Below, piece by piece: positions 1 through 11,277 of a DNA stretch of 64,000 nt; within the stretch, counting starts at the first letter, position 1, and each line of letters begins with the position of its first letter. Origin of the DNA: Bolinopsis microptera (Eukaryota; Ctenophora; Tentaculata; Lobata; Bolinopsidae); contig NC_087073.1 in the NCBI RefSeq assembly GCF_026151205.1, positions 17,255,837 to 17,319,836 of the forward strand, read 5' to 3'. Both the position numbers and the translations under genes were made by a program. The notes beneath the pieces were generated by a model. The model was not told the origin of the DNA, made no database searches, and worked only from the letters and a program-made list of their open reading frames with translations.

Positions 1-840
1 AATGATTTTTTAATCCATTTTTCATACAGTAAGTAAGAAAAGCAGTCATAAAGCAGTAAAAATGTTAAAATATGTGTACATGATCAGTGTCTAATATCAC
101 ATATCATCTTCATTAAATGGGTTTTCGTGCATGAAATAGTCCATGCTTAAACAAGCATCAGTGATTTCTAGCTTTTTGGAAACCTTTTTTATCAAACTAC
201 CCCGGTCCTGCATTTCAGTGTTAACTTTTACAAGCCATTCGGCGTGAAGTGGTTTTTATCTTAGACAACTTTAGGTTAACCTTAACATCACGTAGAGTTT
301 TCCTAGCACTGTTTCATTACCTCCCCTCAGTAATATGAACTATAACAACGTCGGACAATGTCCTCGGCAACACGATTTACCGTAATGTCTAGAGGCTGGA
401 ACAAGTTTGTCATGTTGGCGGGGACTATAGCTCATGAACTATATGTTGTTGAGTGCCATAATTTTGTTGACTTTTTTCCGCCAAGTGACCCTTGAAAACA
501 TCATATACTAGTAGAGTTTTCTGTGCCTCCGGCAGACCAAGAAAAACGTTTCCGTCGTTAACTTACGGCACAATAAAGTTCTCAAAGTTGTCATATTCTG
601 GACAAAAAGTTCGAAATGGAAAAATTTTTGAAAAAATTTCAACGGACTTTAACTTGGACGGACATTAATTGAACGGACTTTATTTGAACGGACATTAAGA
701 TACACGCTAGGGCCTCCAGCGTTCAAGTAATGTCCGTCCAAATAAGGTCCGATAAGGTAGTATATACGTGTACGTTATGTTTTCGACGAGGTACGCCGCC
801 TCGTGATGGTTTTTGCACGTGTACCGTGTTGATAATTCAA
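1..840. other. gene-free stretch with inverted GGACATTA motifs
   Basis: I see no exon or RNA gene. Between about 640 and 760 the motif GAACGGACATTAA and relatives recur, and the reverse complement (TAATGTCCGTCCAA) follows at about 727-742, so this is probably the remnant of a small palindromic repeat. Confidence 0.4.
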
Positions 841-1400
841 CAGTGGTCATGACCGGCTTTTATTACTAAATCTAATTCGCTCGCCCAAAAATTTCACGTG
901 ACTTTGGTTTTTATGGTTTTGCAGCCGTACAAAATGGTTTTACATAAACCCTAATCCCAACCCTAACCCTAACCATAACCCCGAAGTTGCTCTATCCAGA
1001 GCCCTTGCGCTTGCAGTAGCGCGCGCCCGCCTGACTTGTGAAACAAGCGCGCCCGAAGTGGCGCGAAAGCACATGGTTAGGTGAAACCCCGAAGCTAACC
1101 ATAACCCTTACCACAACCCTAACCCTAACCCGAGCCCTAAGGCTGAACAATCGAATTCATGTTTTACTAGCCTGTCACGTGACCAAAACGGTTTTTTGCC
1201 CATAACTCTCCGTGGAAGCATTTTTACCCTACGTCATGTGGGGTGATTCGGAATCAGCGTCCAAAAATACACCGATTCAGATCAATTTCACACCCAAAGG
1301 GCCTTTTCACAAGAATTTTCTTAAAATTTGGGCGAGCGATTTAGTAGCTAGGAGCGGTCATGACCACGTGAAACGATGTGGTTACACCAGAGGCAGATGC
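841..1400. repeat. dispersed repeat with CACGTGA motif and telomere-like core
   Basis: Positions 1166-1360 match 3505-3700 closely in the same orientation (shared landmarks: GTGACCAAAACGG, CATAACTCTCC, GGGCCTTTTCACAAG). The left part (841-900) carries the reverse complement of the right-hand 'gggcgagcgatttagta' stretch, so the unit looks palindromic. Telomere-like CCCTAA units lie inside it. No coding potential is seen. Confidence 0.55.
948..1139. repeat. interstitial telomere-like CCCTAA tracts
   Basis: Two short degenerate runs of CCCTAA (about 948-980 and 1106-1136) flank a GC-rich palindromic core with GCGCGCCC. Similar tracts occur at 4040-4100, 7725-7746 (TTAGGG orientation) and 8196-8216, each next to a CACGTGA motif, so they belong to a dispersed repeat and do not mark a chromosome end. 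Confidence 0.55.
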
Positions 1401-1739
1401 CGCCTTCTTTTTTTTAAATTACGCAATTATATTAACCGAAAGTTTAGATGATCGACCTTTATAGCGTCGCATGTCAATGATAGACATTTTTAATTTAAAT
1501 GGCCCTCTAGTCCGTTTAGGAAAACCGCAGACTCCTTACCTTTAAACCCTTCTGAAAGATGGAACTTCTGAACCTGCTGTTGTAACATCCACTCCTAATA
1601 CTGCTGGCACCTAACTTGTTGACGAGGACGTCAACTCTAAAAAAGAAGAAAGCTAGAACCCCCGATTGGTAGATGAGATGCCAGTATATTATCGTAATCA
1701 CGCTGAATGCTCGAGATACCTCGCTACGTACAGTGTTCA

Positions 1740-2690
1740 TCTGAGACGTGACCATGTACGTGACCTTGAATCTCTACCCCGTTCCAGTAGCTTCTAGAAC
1801 AAGTTTTCCCGCCCCATCGTAACTCGGAGATGCCCAATTACCTTACCTACTCAAATTGCCAATTCCCATGGAGGAGCCCCGACCATCCCACGACGGTAGC
1901 TCGCCCCTAATTAATTGGAAATCGGAGACGGAGTCAATGGAACTTGGCACTGGTCCCGAGTGGAACGCGTCGGACAGAGAGATGGGGACACTTCTCTTCC
2001 AGGCAATTACGTTACGCAGCGCAGTCCCCGCCGAGACCACGAATCCTGGATCTGGAGGACCACGCCGCTTATATCGTGGATCTCAGAATGCCGACTAGGA
2101 GAACTCATACCTTGGATTAGCTCTCAGCAGTTACAGAAGGACCTCGCCACTCCAGATGCCGGCCCGTCCGGGACCTCTCTCCTGCTAACGCTTCTTTCCT
2201 ATCGACGACTGGGTGAGTACTCCTAGAGTGGCCTTAGACTATAACGTGTTAAATTATTCTATCGCTAACTAATGTATGTACCCAATGCTTAGTTTATTTA
2301 CCTTGATGTCAGAAGCTCGATTCTGGCCCCTTAAATAAGCGTACTTCACTAGACTTAAAACATACAAGTATGTGACCTAAGAGTCACTAGCACAGGAACA
2401 GTCCTGTGCTATAATTATCATTGACAGTGTTAAGACTGGGAATCCTCGCGGCTCCCAGCATATAATCGTGGTGCAGGTGGTAATGCACCGGTCCATTGAG
2501 GTTGGGTGTCACTATATTAGTGGAACTGTACGATCCCAGACCCTGGTGAGACCTGAAGGAGGATATGATCGAGGTAAGTGCTAGCCCAAATCTCCTGGCT
2601 AACCAGGCATGATCATATTTCGAGAGCAGTAGGTACGCTCTCGTGGAGCCTATAATAAGTATCCTGACCTACGTTTTATTAGTGTGTTTC
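1740..2690. other. GC-richer island of unknown nature
   Basis: The stretch 1760-2240 is visibly richer in G and C than its surroundings and has short open frames on both strands, none resembling a known family. From 2440 to 2640 several perfect short hairpins follow each other (for example CTGGGAATCCTCGCGGCTCCCAG-like and GTGCAGGTGGTAATGCAC). It may be part of an unrecognised repeat or a structured non-coding element. Confidence 0.25.
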
Positions 2691-2828
2691 GGTCCACCCT
2701 TTTGTAGATATTACCGTTTCAACAGAGCGTTGTGTCTTACAATACCGGAAAGAATTATTTCAATTGGGCACTCAGTGACTGAGCTATTAAGTCCAACATT
2801 TACACACTGACTTTTGGCCCACCCTGGA
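2691..2828 (-). mobile_element. mariner-type MITE fragment
   Basis: Read on the minus strand from 2827, this matches the left end of the complete element at 4827-5593: the same CAGGGTGGGCCAAAAGTCAG start, then a shared stretch with TAGCTCAGTCACTGAGTG. The other end is missing or rearranged. It is non-coding. Confidence 0.6.
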
Positions 2829-3208
2829 TAGACGTTGTATAAACGATACATTCTAAAATTTGTATCTTTGACCTTTGATGTCTGACTATAATTGCTTTCC
2901 CAACTTATGTTCACTACCATCGCACCGATCACGCAACAGATCATTTTAAGAAGGTCTTCTCCCAAAACCTCGAAGACAGTCTGGTGCATAACTGACAGAA
3001 TTGCAAATTTATCTATTTTTGTTACAGATTTATGAGCACTATAGTATTAGTTGATTATAGGTTAGTTATAAATAAATATGTCTGCCGAACTACATCATGA
3101 TTTTTTTTGCCGAACGGATTCAGTCAAAAACTCTGTTTAGTTAAACACCGAACGAAGTTTTTTGTAGCGGCTGTCTGTTTACAGGAAAGTTTTACGATAA
3201 ATTCATAC

Positions 3209-3450
3209 TCACCACAGCAAAACTCCAGACCGAACTGTCACCGAAATATTAGTAGTTTCTTGATCTATTAAGGGGGGTTCAGCCTGAAATTTTATAGCTG
3301 CGATATATAGCTTAATATTTATAGAAAAGCTATAGATCCACTCCTCAAAAGTTTGGCCATGGGTCTTAGTTTGTTGGTCAACTGCTATTTCAGAATCAAG
3401 TTTCACAAAAATTCCAGGCTGAACACCCCCCCCCCTCCCCCCCAGCTTTG
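3209..3450 (-). repeat. fragment of the poly-G-ended dispersed repeat
   Basis: The motifs CTCAAAAGTTTGG and AGTTTGTTGGTCAACTGCT, followed by CAAGTTTCACAAAAA and a C-run at 3426-3443, match one end of the repeats at 35411-36060 and 38581-39487. The rest of the unit is absent. Confidence 0.55.
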
Positions 3451-3504
3451 GAGGTCAGAAACTATCTGACAATATGGATATTTGTATAAATTGCTATAAT
3501 TTTT

Positions 3505-3710
3505 ACTAGCCTGTCGCGTGACCAAAACGGTTTTTTGCCCATAACTCTCCAGGGAAGCATTTTAACCCTTCGTCATGGGGGTGATTCGGAATCAGCGTCC
3601 AAAAATACACCGATTTAGATCACTTTCATGCCCAAAGGGCCTTTTCACAAGAATTTTCTTAAAATTTGGGCGACCGAATACCGATTTAGTAGGAGCGGTA
3701 GGATTGCTAC
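3505..3710. repeat. second copy of the CACGTGA-type dispersed repeat
   Basis: This is closely similar to 1166-1360 over about 200 bp, including GTGACCAAAACGG and GGGCCTTTTCACAAG. After the shared part the sequences diverge. Confidence 0.6.
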
Positions 3711-3899
3711 CTGACTCTGACGAAGCAGGTGACTGTGGTTTGTTGTTTCCTCTATCTTCTGGTTTCGGAGGGATTATCCTGGGTTTCAGGGTCAGGGCTA
3801 GAGGTGACATTACCATGTCCTCCACACCGTCTTCATCTGAAGATTCCTGAACAATATACCTTACTCTTGTAGTTGTCTCATAAAATAACAATTTCTTTT

Positions 3900-4820
3900 G
3901 ACAAATTCGTTATTGTTACAGCTTTTCAATAGGATGATGATAAATCACCTTACACAGGACTATTACGTGACTAACTTTAACACGTTCTCTATAAGAATAT
4001 ATTATGGCTCTGTGAATATAATATGGCTCTGACGGGCAATCCAAACCCCTAACCCTTATATACTCACTCTGACCCTACCCCTAACCAAATCCCGGCCATA
4101 ACCCAAGCATTTGCTAAAACCTAATTTAGCCTGACGAGTAATTTGACCTACTTATATGGCACGTGATTTTTTCGCCGATAACTCCGATAACGCCGATTTA
4201 AAGTGATTCTGAAGTAACTCTGAGTGCCGATAAACGTGGCTCCCTAATCGCATCCTCCTTTCCCGTATCTTCATAGTTGCCCTTGGAAGTTAACCATGGA
4301 CTTTTTTGAAGGATTTGCCAAACTTCCAGGCTACGTTTTAAAGCGCCATCCTTAAAATTTTAATGTAGCAGCCATTGAATGATCGAATATCAATGTCAAT
4401 GTGCTTCTTCAATGACATGTTTCTGAGCCATACAATAGCAATAGTATTGACTCAACTGTAGCGACGAAAAACCGCATATTGAGTCCCCTAGAGCCATGTT
4501 CGGAGCCATTAAGATGGTCTCAGAGCGATAAAAAGATAGACATCTCAACAATGGATTCAGAGTTCATAAGTTTTAGTTAGAACCTCGGCCGACTAGAGAC
4601 GCAGTTTTTGCCATGTTTATCCTAGATCACAAAAGAGTTTTAATATAATAAGGCTTCATCTAATTAATGAATACAGATACTGAAATATCATGGGCTTGAT
4701 CAAATTAAAATTCGTTACTTAGATTGGATGAACTTGAAGTTACAATTTATGAATTAATTTAGTATAAAAAGGTTTTTAATTGACTACTTAGTAATATCAC
4801 GCCTACTTATATATATTATA
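3900..4820. other. intergenic, no gene seen
   Basis: AT-rich sequence with a degenerate CCCTAA tract at about 4040-4100 and a CACGTGA motif near 4161, the pairing seen in other copies of the dispersed repeat. I find no exon. Confidence 0.4.
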
Positions 4821-4826
4821 TATATA

Positions 4827-5593
4827 CAGGGTGGGCCAAAAGTCAGTACCCATACGTTGGCCTTTATAGCTCAGTCACTGAGTGTCCAATTTAAATACTT
4901 CTTTCTGGTATGACTTAGTACCACCACTGGTTCGAGGAATTTGTCAACTCGAAAAATATTCGCGTTCATTTTTTTCAAATGGAGGTTCATTTTCACATTT
5001 ATTTGATAGTTTGGATAGTCGGATCAAGCTAAATGTTATTGAATTGTGTTTGGCCATTCGAATTACGTTTGTCCTGAAAGAATTAGAACTGTAGCTTCTC
5101 AGATGACCGAGATATGAAGCATAACGAGTTTATTCATTACGTGTGATTAGGTGATTGGTTTACCTAATCACGTGATAAGGTGCCCCCGTTAACTACCCCG
5201 TTAAACATTATGGGAATTGTTAAGGGTGCCCAATTAAGGTGTCGTGTCACGGTGTCACATAATCACCCAGTCAATATTGTTAACGAGATACAGAAAATGC
5301 TTGATAACTTCGTCATTTCTAATCCGTTTTGCCTCATGTTTTCAGATCATATGCAACATTTGATAATCTACCGTCTCTGAAAAAATTAGGCGTTCAGTAT
5401 GTTCAGAGAAAACAATATAGGTGTTTTAATATTGAATGGGCGTGGTCTAAAATATTCGAATTTTCAAATTTTGACGACGGAATCCTCGAACCAGTAAGTA
5501 CAGTATGCCATCTGCAAAGCAACAGCTCTCAAATATAAAACACGGCGGAGCTATTAAGGCCAACGTATGGGTACTGACTTTTGGCCCACCCTG
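4827..5593. mobile_element. Tc1/mariner-type MITE with long terminal inverted repeats
   Basis: The first about 46 bp (from CAGGGTGGGCCAAAAGTCAG) recur inverted at the right end with few mismatches, and each end is bordered by TA (4825-4826 and 5594-5595), the duplication typical of Tc1/mariner. The 767-bp interior has only short frames with no recognisable transposase, so it is probably a deletion derivative moved in trans. Relatives: 2691-2828 and the single end at 33731. Confidence 0.8.
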
Positions 5594-5693
5594 TATATAT
5601 CATAAACACAATTATTACCCATAAAATTAGCCATATGTTATATAAAATGAGCCGAAATAAGATTATAGAGTTCATTCTGTAACTGACTTCATT

Positions 5694-7124
5694 TTAAAAA
5701 TTGACAATGTCCATAACTCGAGTATTTTCGTTCACCCTATCTGCATTTTCCATGACGGAAACAAACAAATCCTGAACTTCCTGGGCATCTTTACAGTTAT
5801 TGTCTCCGTCACAGCAGCAAGTTGTGTAGTTTAAGGCCCCGTTAACACTGTGATACAGCACCACTTGGTTTGCAAAGAAAGGACACCAGTAAGATCCCAC
5901 CGAATGGGTTGAAGTCATCTCACCCCAGCTGTATTTGGTGGGATACTTGAACCCTACCTGGTTACTTGGCAGGAACTCGCAGTAGGTTCCTTCTGGGTGA
6001 GAGTTGAAGTACTCGGAGTGTGTCCCTGTCTCCACTCCTTCTTTGTAATTCGCAAACAAGGGAAACCTCTTCTCCTCGATACAAGATTTGAGCTGGTGGC
6101 TGATCTTTTTAGCCGTCTCCAAGAGCGTGGTTTCTTTGGTTATCTTCTCACTTGTTTCAACCTCAGCAATACAGAGCATAAAGCTCTCATCCCCGGGATC
6201 TGGATCTACCCGGCTCCTGAGGTTAGCAACAACATCGGTGTACAATTTTGGAACCCCCTCTTCGGGAAACTCTCCTCCTTTTCTCTTAATGTGAACTGCA
6301 GCTACCGCGTAGAACAAAGCTGCAAAGCTGAGGCAACCAACAGTCACCCCTGATCTCTTGCACAGGGCTTTCAACTTGGTCAGACCCTCTACAGTTCCTA
6401 TTGCATGCAGAGTTTTATTAATCCAAGGGTTGCCCGCCTGAGATGCTGCCAGTTCTTCACGGTTGAGCGGCATGAGCATCTCCTGAACCTTGGCTCGTTC
6501 CATTCTACCATCAATCATCTTCTCAACTAGCTCGTCGTTCTTCACAAACTTGGACATGTCCTCGCCTGATATCAGCACCGCAGCTGGTGACAGATCCACT
6601 GCCTTCCCAGAGACCAACAGATCATATTGCCTCAGTATCTCGTTGATTATGCGGAACCCTGTGGTACCGTCACCAATGCCGTGGTGGTATCGGTTAAGCA
6701 GGATGTAGCAGTCAGGTCTCTTTACAAGGTAGGTTTTGTGGAGTGGAGCCCCAGATCCACAGGAGAAGGGTGTGTTGACTAACTTCTCTGAAAGAGCCCA
6801 GCATCCAGTGTAACCTGTAACCCCTCCCGTATCTCCACTCTGGTCAATGAACTCGAACACATCGGAGAAATCAGTAGCAGGAGTGAAGCATATCACTCCA
6901 TCTTCTCCCTTCCTCACATCTGCTCTAAAGTTAGGCTGATTGTAAATGAGAGCCCTGACTGCTTCCTCAAGCTTAGCAGGGTCAATGTGGTCCGACTGGA
7001 TGCACGTGTTCATTAAAATGTTACAGTTCGAGCTGTGATCCAGGTTTCCAAACAGCTGATTCTCCCAGTAACCTAACCTACGAGTGATCCAGAGAGTAGG
7101 GTCATCAGGTCCGTGTAGAGCCAT
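5694..7124 (-). CDS. CoA-dependent acyltransferase, alcohol acetyltransferase / condensation-domain type
   Basis: A single intronless frame of 476 residues starting at an ATG. The active-site motif HHxxxDG is present as HHGIGDG (residues 147-153), in the usual place for the chloramphenicol acetyltransferase-like fold, and the length suits a one-domain enzyme. Such enzymes use a His to transfer an acyl group from CoA (or a carrier) to an alcohol or amine; the substrate cannot be read from sequence. No signal peptide is evident, so a cytosolic enzyme is likely. The N-terminal WITRRLGYWE segment resembles alcohol acetyltransferase-family starts. The neighbours are repeats, so context does not help. 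The lack of introns, unlike the conserved genes at 44-64 kb, could mean retroposition or horizontal transfer. The fold is fairly sure; the exact activity is open. Confidence 0.8.
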   Translation of the reverse strand: MALHGPDDPTLWITRRLGYWENQLFGNLDHSSNCNILMNTCIQSDHIDPAKLEEAVRALIYNQPNFRADVRKGEDGVICFTPATDFSDVFEFIDQSGDTGGVTGYTGCWALSEKLVNTPFSCGSGAPLHKTYLVKRPDCYILLNRYHHGIGDGTTGFRIINEILRQYDLLVSGKAVDLSPAAVLISGEDMSKFVKNDELVEKMIDGRMERAKVQEMLMPLNREELAASQAGNPWINKTLHAIGTVEGLTKLKALCKRSGVTVGCLSFAALFYAVAAVHIKRKGGEFPEEGVPKLYTDVVANLRSRVDPDPGDESFMLCIAEVETSEKITKETTLLETAKKISHQLKSCIEEKRFPLFANYKEGVETGTHSEYFNSHPEGTYCEFLPSNQVGFKYPTKYSWGEMTSTHSVGSYWCPFFANQVVLYHSVNGALNYTTCCCDGDNNCKDAQEVQDLFVSVMENADRVNENTRVMDIVNF

Positions 7125-7442
7125 GCTGTCTCACTGGAAACGTACTGATTGTTACGTTTTAAATAAAAACAATATAATAATGTTCACTTTATTATTGCTG
7201 TCTATGCATATGATATTTTATTACTTAATGGTTATTGTTACTATCTTGTAGTACACTAAGTTAGCAGTTTCCATATTTTATTACTACAGTATCTGCCAAA
7301 ACCAACATGGCCCATGTAGGAGGGGGACTTGACGTTGCATTGTTTCCCACTTTGCCCTGCATCCCAAACTGACTGTCGGCCTCCACTCCCTAAAAACTTA
7401 CCTTTAGTGAAGGCCGATGGTCAACAAATAGCGATGTTTTCT

Positions 7443-7645
7443 ACTTTGATATTAAAATTGAATTGGAATTTCATGGCTCAAAAGCTCAAAGTCAAACCCG
7501 CCATGCCGTTTTAAAATTGACTTGGACAAAAACCCAAAGTCAAATTAATTTCGATGTTGATCTATTGAATTGGAATTTCATGGCTCAAACCTGCCATCGT
7601 TTTCTATTTCAATATTGAATCAGAAGTTCAATTTCATGGCTCAAA
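7443..7645. repeat. short tandem module with ATTTCATGGCTCAAA
   Basis: The phrase TTGAATTGGAATTTCATGGC and close variants occur three times in about 200 bp. The reverse complement reappears at 11010-11120, directly after a retrotransposon fragment, so the module is dispersed. Confidence 0.5.
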
Positions 7646-7723
7646 CTCTTCATGTCGTTTTAAGGAAGTTGGTATATTTCTCGTTAGGGTTAGGGTTTCA
7701 GCATATGCTTTTGTTAAAGATTG

Positions 7724-8220
7724 GGTTAGGGTTAGGGTTAGGGTTGGGATCAGATTAGAGGGCTAGGAATTGAAGGGCCAGCTATAAGAGAACGTGTACT
7801 GTTTAAAAAGTCACGTGACAGTCGAGTGAATATTGATTATTGATTAATCATCATGCTAGCTTGTACCTTGCCAAGCACCTTTCAACTACTTACTTTAGCT
7901 AAATATCTAATCGATTTTGTAATTTTGTATGAGCACTATCACTATCAGAGCGAAGTTGGGTAGAATTTAAATTTAAATTTAAAAATTGTCGCATTGATAT
8001 AAATATAATACATATTATCATAAATATAATTAGGGTAAAAATAAAAATTCACATTACGAAATCAACAGGATGATCATAATTAATCAATCTACACTCGAAT
8101 TTCACTGATATGATCACGTGACTCATTTAAACACGACGTAAAATTCAAAATTCTAACTAAAAATCTAACAGTAACGGCTTACCCTCTAATCTGACCACAA
8201 CCCTAACCGTAACCCAATTA
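7724..8220. repeat. about 500-bp palindromic repeat ending in telomere-like units
   Basis: The left end (TTAGGG units, then GATCAGATTAGAGGG) is mirrored at the right end by CCCTCTAATCTGACCACAAC followed by CCCTAACC. Inside, GTCACGTGAC near 7811 is mirrored by ATCACGTGAC near 8112. It is probably a foldback or MITE-like element and has no coding capacity. Confidence 0.5.
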
Positions 8221-8917
8221 ATAACTGAAGTATATAATATATATTCTAAAATCATATACTAACTTTTTTTAATGAGCTGATTGGCTGACATGTTATCTAA
8301 TCTAAGATGAGTAATCTCAGTTACTCAGAATATTGCTTATTTTCTCAATTCGAACAGTTTAAAATGAATCCTACAGTTACGATGATTATATCACATAACT
8401 GATTATGATAGTATAACTAATCACGGACGGGCGTTGATCACGCATACAAAATGGACACGGACAATAATACAAGTTCAAATTACACACGGTTAAGGGAATT
8501 GTTCCACAGTCAGTCATTTTTTATTAGATTTCACATGATTGAGTTAGAAACAAATAAAAAACGTATTGGCTACTTTAATAATAGCCACTCAAACAAGAAG
8601 AGAACAAAAAATTCAGCAATACACTCCACACCCGTTCAAAACTCATTCAATCCACATCACATATATCAATATGTATTGCTTTTCTGTACTATTATTTCGT
8701 CCTTGTTATGTTACTCTGTTTTACCATCTGTATTTTTGAAAACCCTTTTACAAATCCTGCTAAATTGATCCAGCTTATTAAATCTCCCCTCCTACTAAAT
8801 ATCAACAGTCTCTGTAATTTACTTTGCAATTTCTACCTTGTTATCATTGGTACTGCAATTAGACGTACAATGAGTAGCTTATATCTATTTGAGGTAAAAC
8901 ACTACATACGTTTTTTG
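8221..8917. other. intergenic, no supported gene
   Basis: AT-rich DNA. Open frames at 8451-8956 have low-complexity composition and no recognisable domain or splice signals, so I do not call a gene. Confidence 0.4.
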
Positions 8918-8925
8918 TTAAACAC

Positions 8926-10157
8926 TAGGGGGCCAACCGATATTATCGACCGATAATTATCGGCGATAATTTCCCAAAAATCGTTATCGGTTATCGCGAT
9001 AATTTTCGAGAATTATCGCGATAATCAACAAATTTTTGTTAGGGTAAAATGGCCAACATTTAACATATTTTTCGGATCCTTTTCTCTGTTTGTAAAGTTA
9101 AAACCCAGTGCTGGCATAATTTGCAGTGTGATGGTCTGCTGACGTACTGTGTAGTCTGTACTGTGTAGTGTGTATGAATTTGTGGCAGTGAAAATTGAAA
9201 TGTTGCGTTATTGCATCTAGTAGGTAACTTGGAGGTTGCATGGTCAGACGTAGTTATTGTTGTTTGTTGAAGCACGAAAAGGAACTCAGCCTGCAATAAC
9301 GAGACTACAAAACCCGTTGGAGCTCGCTGTGCAGTATGTTGGAGATATATGACCGGATATAAACTGATGCAATGCACGGAATTTTAGATGACTTGGAGCT
9401 AGGCAATAATAATATAAAACTGTATGTAGAAGAGACTGAGTTAGCTAAAGACATTACCAAGACTCTCACACCGTTCAAGATTGTAACTGATTTTTTGTGT
9501 AAAAGAGACAGCATGCTCGCACAAGCAGAAGTGATTATTTAGTTTATTGACTGCAAGCTAGAAGAGATCTGAAATAGACTCGCCACTTTCTCGAACCCTT
9601 CTCGATAGGCTACGTACACGATATGCCAAGAGAAAGAACCTTCACTTCGTATCGCTGGTAAAGTTCTACTCGGACCTCGGTATTCTAGATGAAGATGTAA
9701 GACAAGAATACAGAATGATCACAAAGTCAACCTTGATACGTAACTCAAAGTTTCTGCAACAGCTGTTGTTTAAGCAGAAAGAGACAAACAGCGATTGAGC
9801 TTCACAAGTAGTTCGACGATTGGTCCTATCAAAGAAATACGTCGTGCATGTGCTGATTTCTTTTTTTTTAATGTTGCTAGAAGCAATAAGCAATAATAAG
9901 AACATATTTTGTTTATGAAATATGGGCTTGTTAAATAAAAGGGCAATGCCAATATTGCAATTTGTTTCTTTAACAAAGCAATCAGCACAAGATGTTACAT
10001 AGCATATGAGCATAATTCAAGTATGCAGAGTGCATACAAATATTACTTAAATTATATTGCCAAATTTATCGCCGATAACCGATATTATCGCGATAATTTT
10101 GAAAAAATTATCGATTATCGCGATAAAACAAATGTTGTACCGATAATGGCAACCCTA
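8926..10157 (+). mobile_element. degenerate hAT-like DNA transposon
   Basis: The ends are imperfect inverted repeats. On the left TAGGGGGCCAACCGATATTA is followed by ATCG-rich palindromes; the right end reads inward TAGGGTTGCCATTATCGG. Flanking 8-bp direct repeats TTAAACAC (8918-8925) and TTAAATAC (10158-10165) differ at one base and fit a hAT target duplication. The interior, read on the plus strand at about 9375-9780, gives broken protein such as LTPFKIVTDFLCKRD and KNLHFVSLVKFYSDLGILDE, resembling the C-terminal half of hAT transposases, with stops and frame changes. It is a decayed element. Confidence 0.65.
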
Positions 10158-10656
10158 TTAAATACAATCCCAAACGTGGTTTAATCCCATATCTACAAAA
10201 TATAACTGGATCACTTTACCTTTGAGTTTGGATACTACTCATAAACTTTCTCCTTATCTTTATTTGTAACCCTAGCATGAAAAATCCAGGACCCCCGGGA
10301 AACTGATCAGTTGTTTATTGTATAACGTTCAGGGCTTAATCCCTTTTGATGAACTTGGAGATGCAAATGCCACTCTCCACTCCACAACCATGAGGATTTC
10401 GCCACGGTTAAACCACGTACGATCAATTTTCCCTACGATGTACTTGTACCATTAATTCTTTTGAGTGAAAAGTGTGACTGGAAAAAAGTGCACTATATTT
10501 ACATACTATGTTTATTAATAAATGAGTGGGATTCGTGCATGGTAAAAATTGACGATTTATATGACCAATGCAGCACCGCGCATCAACAATAAATGAATCC
10601 AGTAATTGCGGAAAATAACTTTGCGAAGGAGGAATTTCACTGTAATTAATTAACAC

Positions 10657-11025
10657 ATGGCTTGCGAAGGAGCAGACTTTTGTCATCACCGCAGGTCCAT
10701 CGGGCCACCTCATATATCCAAATCCGATTACTTATTCCCTACGATCTTTTTGCCTTCGGCAAGAGTAGGGAAAAAAATTCACGAACTAAACCATTTTATT
10801 TGTGTCAATAAACCAGATATTGTAGTTTATAATGAAACATGGTTAAAGGACAAAGTCCATGATAGTGAAATCATCTCGACCGATGAGTACAAAGTATTAA
10901 GACTTGACCGTTTTATCTTTATTCGTCCCCCGGACCCCCAGAATAGTCGGAAATTCAGATTTAATGGGGGTGGTGTCCTTATTGCCATAAAACATTGTCT
11001 TGGCGGGTTTGACTTTGAGAATTGA
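10657..11025 (+). pseudogene. non-LTR retrotransposon endonuclease fragment
   Basis: A 122-residue frame whose middle shows the apurinic endonuclease pattern of CR1/Jockey-type elements: ARVGKKIHELNHF, KPDIVVYNETWL (the ETW motif with catalytic Glu), then YKVLRLDR and GGGVLIAIK. Only the N-terminal part of the domain is present. At about 11000 it runs into the dispersed module also found at 7443-7645, which supplies the last few residues and the stop. The reverse transcriptase is missing. Confidence 0.7.
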
Positions 11026-11277
11026 GCCATGAAATTATTCCGATTCAATTTCAATATTAAAGTGGAAAACGATTTGACATCGGGGTTTTTTTCGAATCAA
11101 TTTTAAAACGATGGCGGGTCTGAGCCACCATACACTAGGGTCTAGGCAATTAACAGTTATCAAGAAAGATACAAATAGAATTTAAGGCTTTATCGGAAAA
11201 TTTATCATAACACTAAAAAATCCAAGGGTCGCTCAAGATATTATATATCACGGCTAACGTAAATTGGTGCAAGAGTA

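Noticed and set aside
948..1139. Chromosome end or fused telomere
   Set aside because: Tracts are short, degenerate and in both orientations, and recur with the same flanking repeat.
1843..2226. Overlapping frames of 65-103 residues on both strands
   Set aside because: No family resemblance and no splice signals; they reflect the higher GC of this island.
5997..6708. Plus-strand frames of 68-118 residues
   Set aside because: Antisense shadows of the acyltransferase gene.
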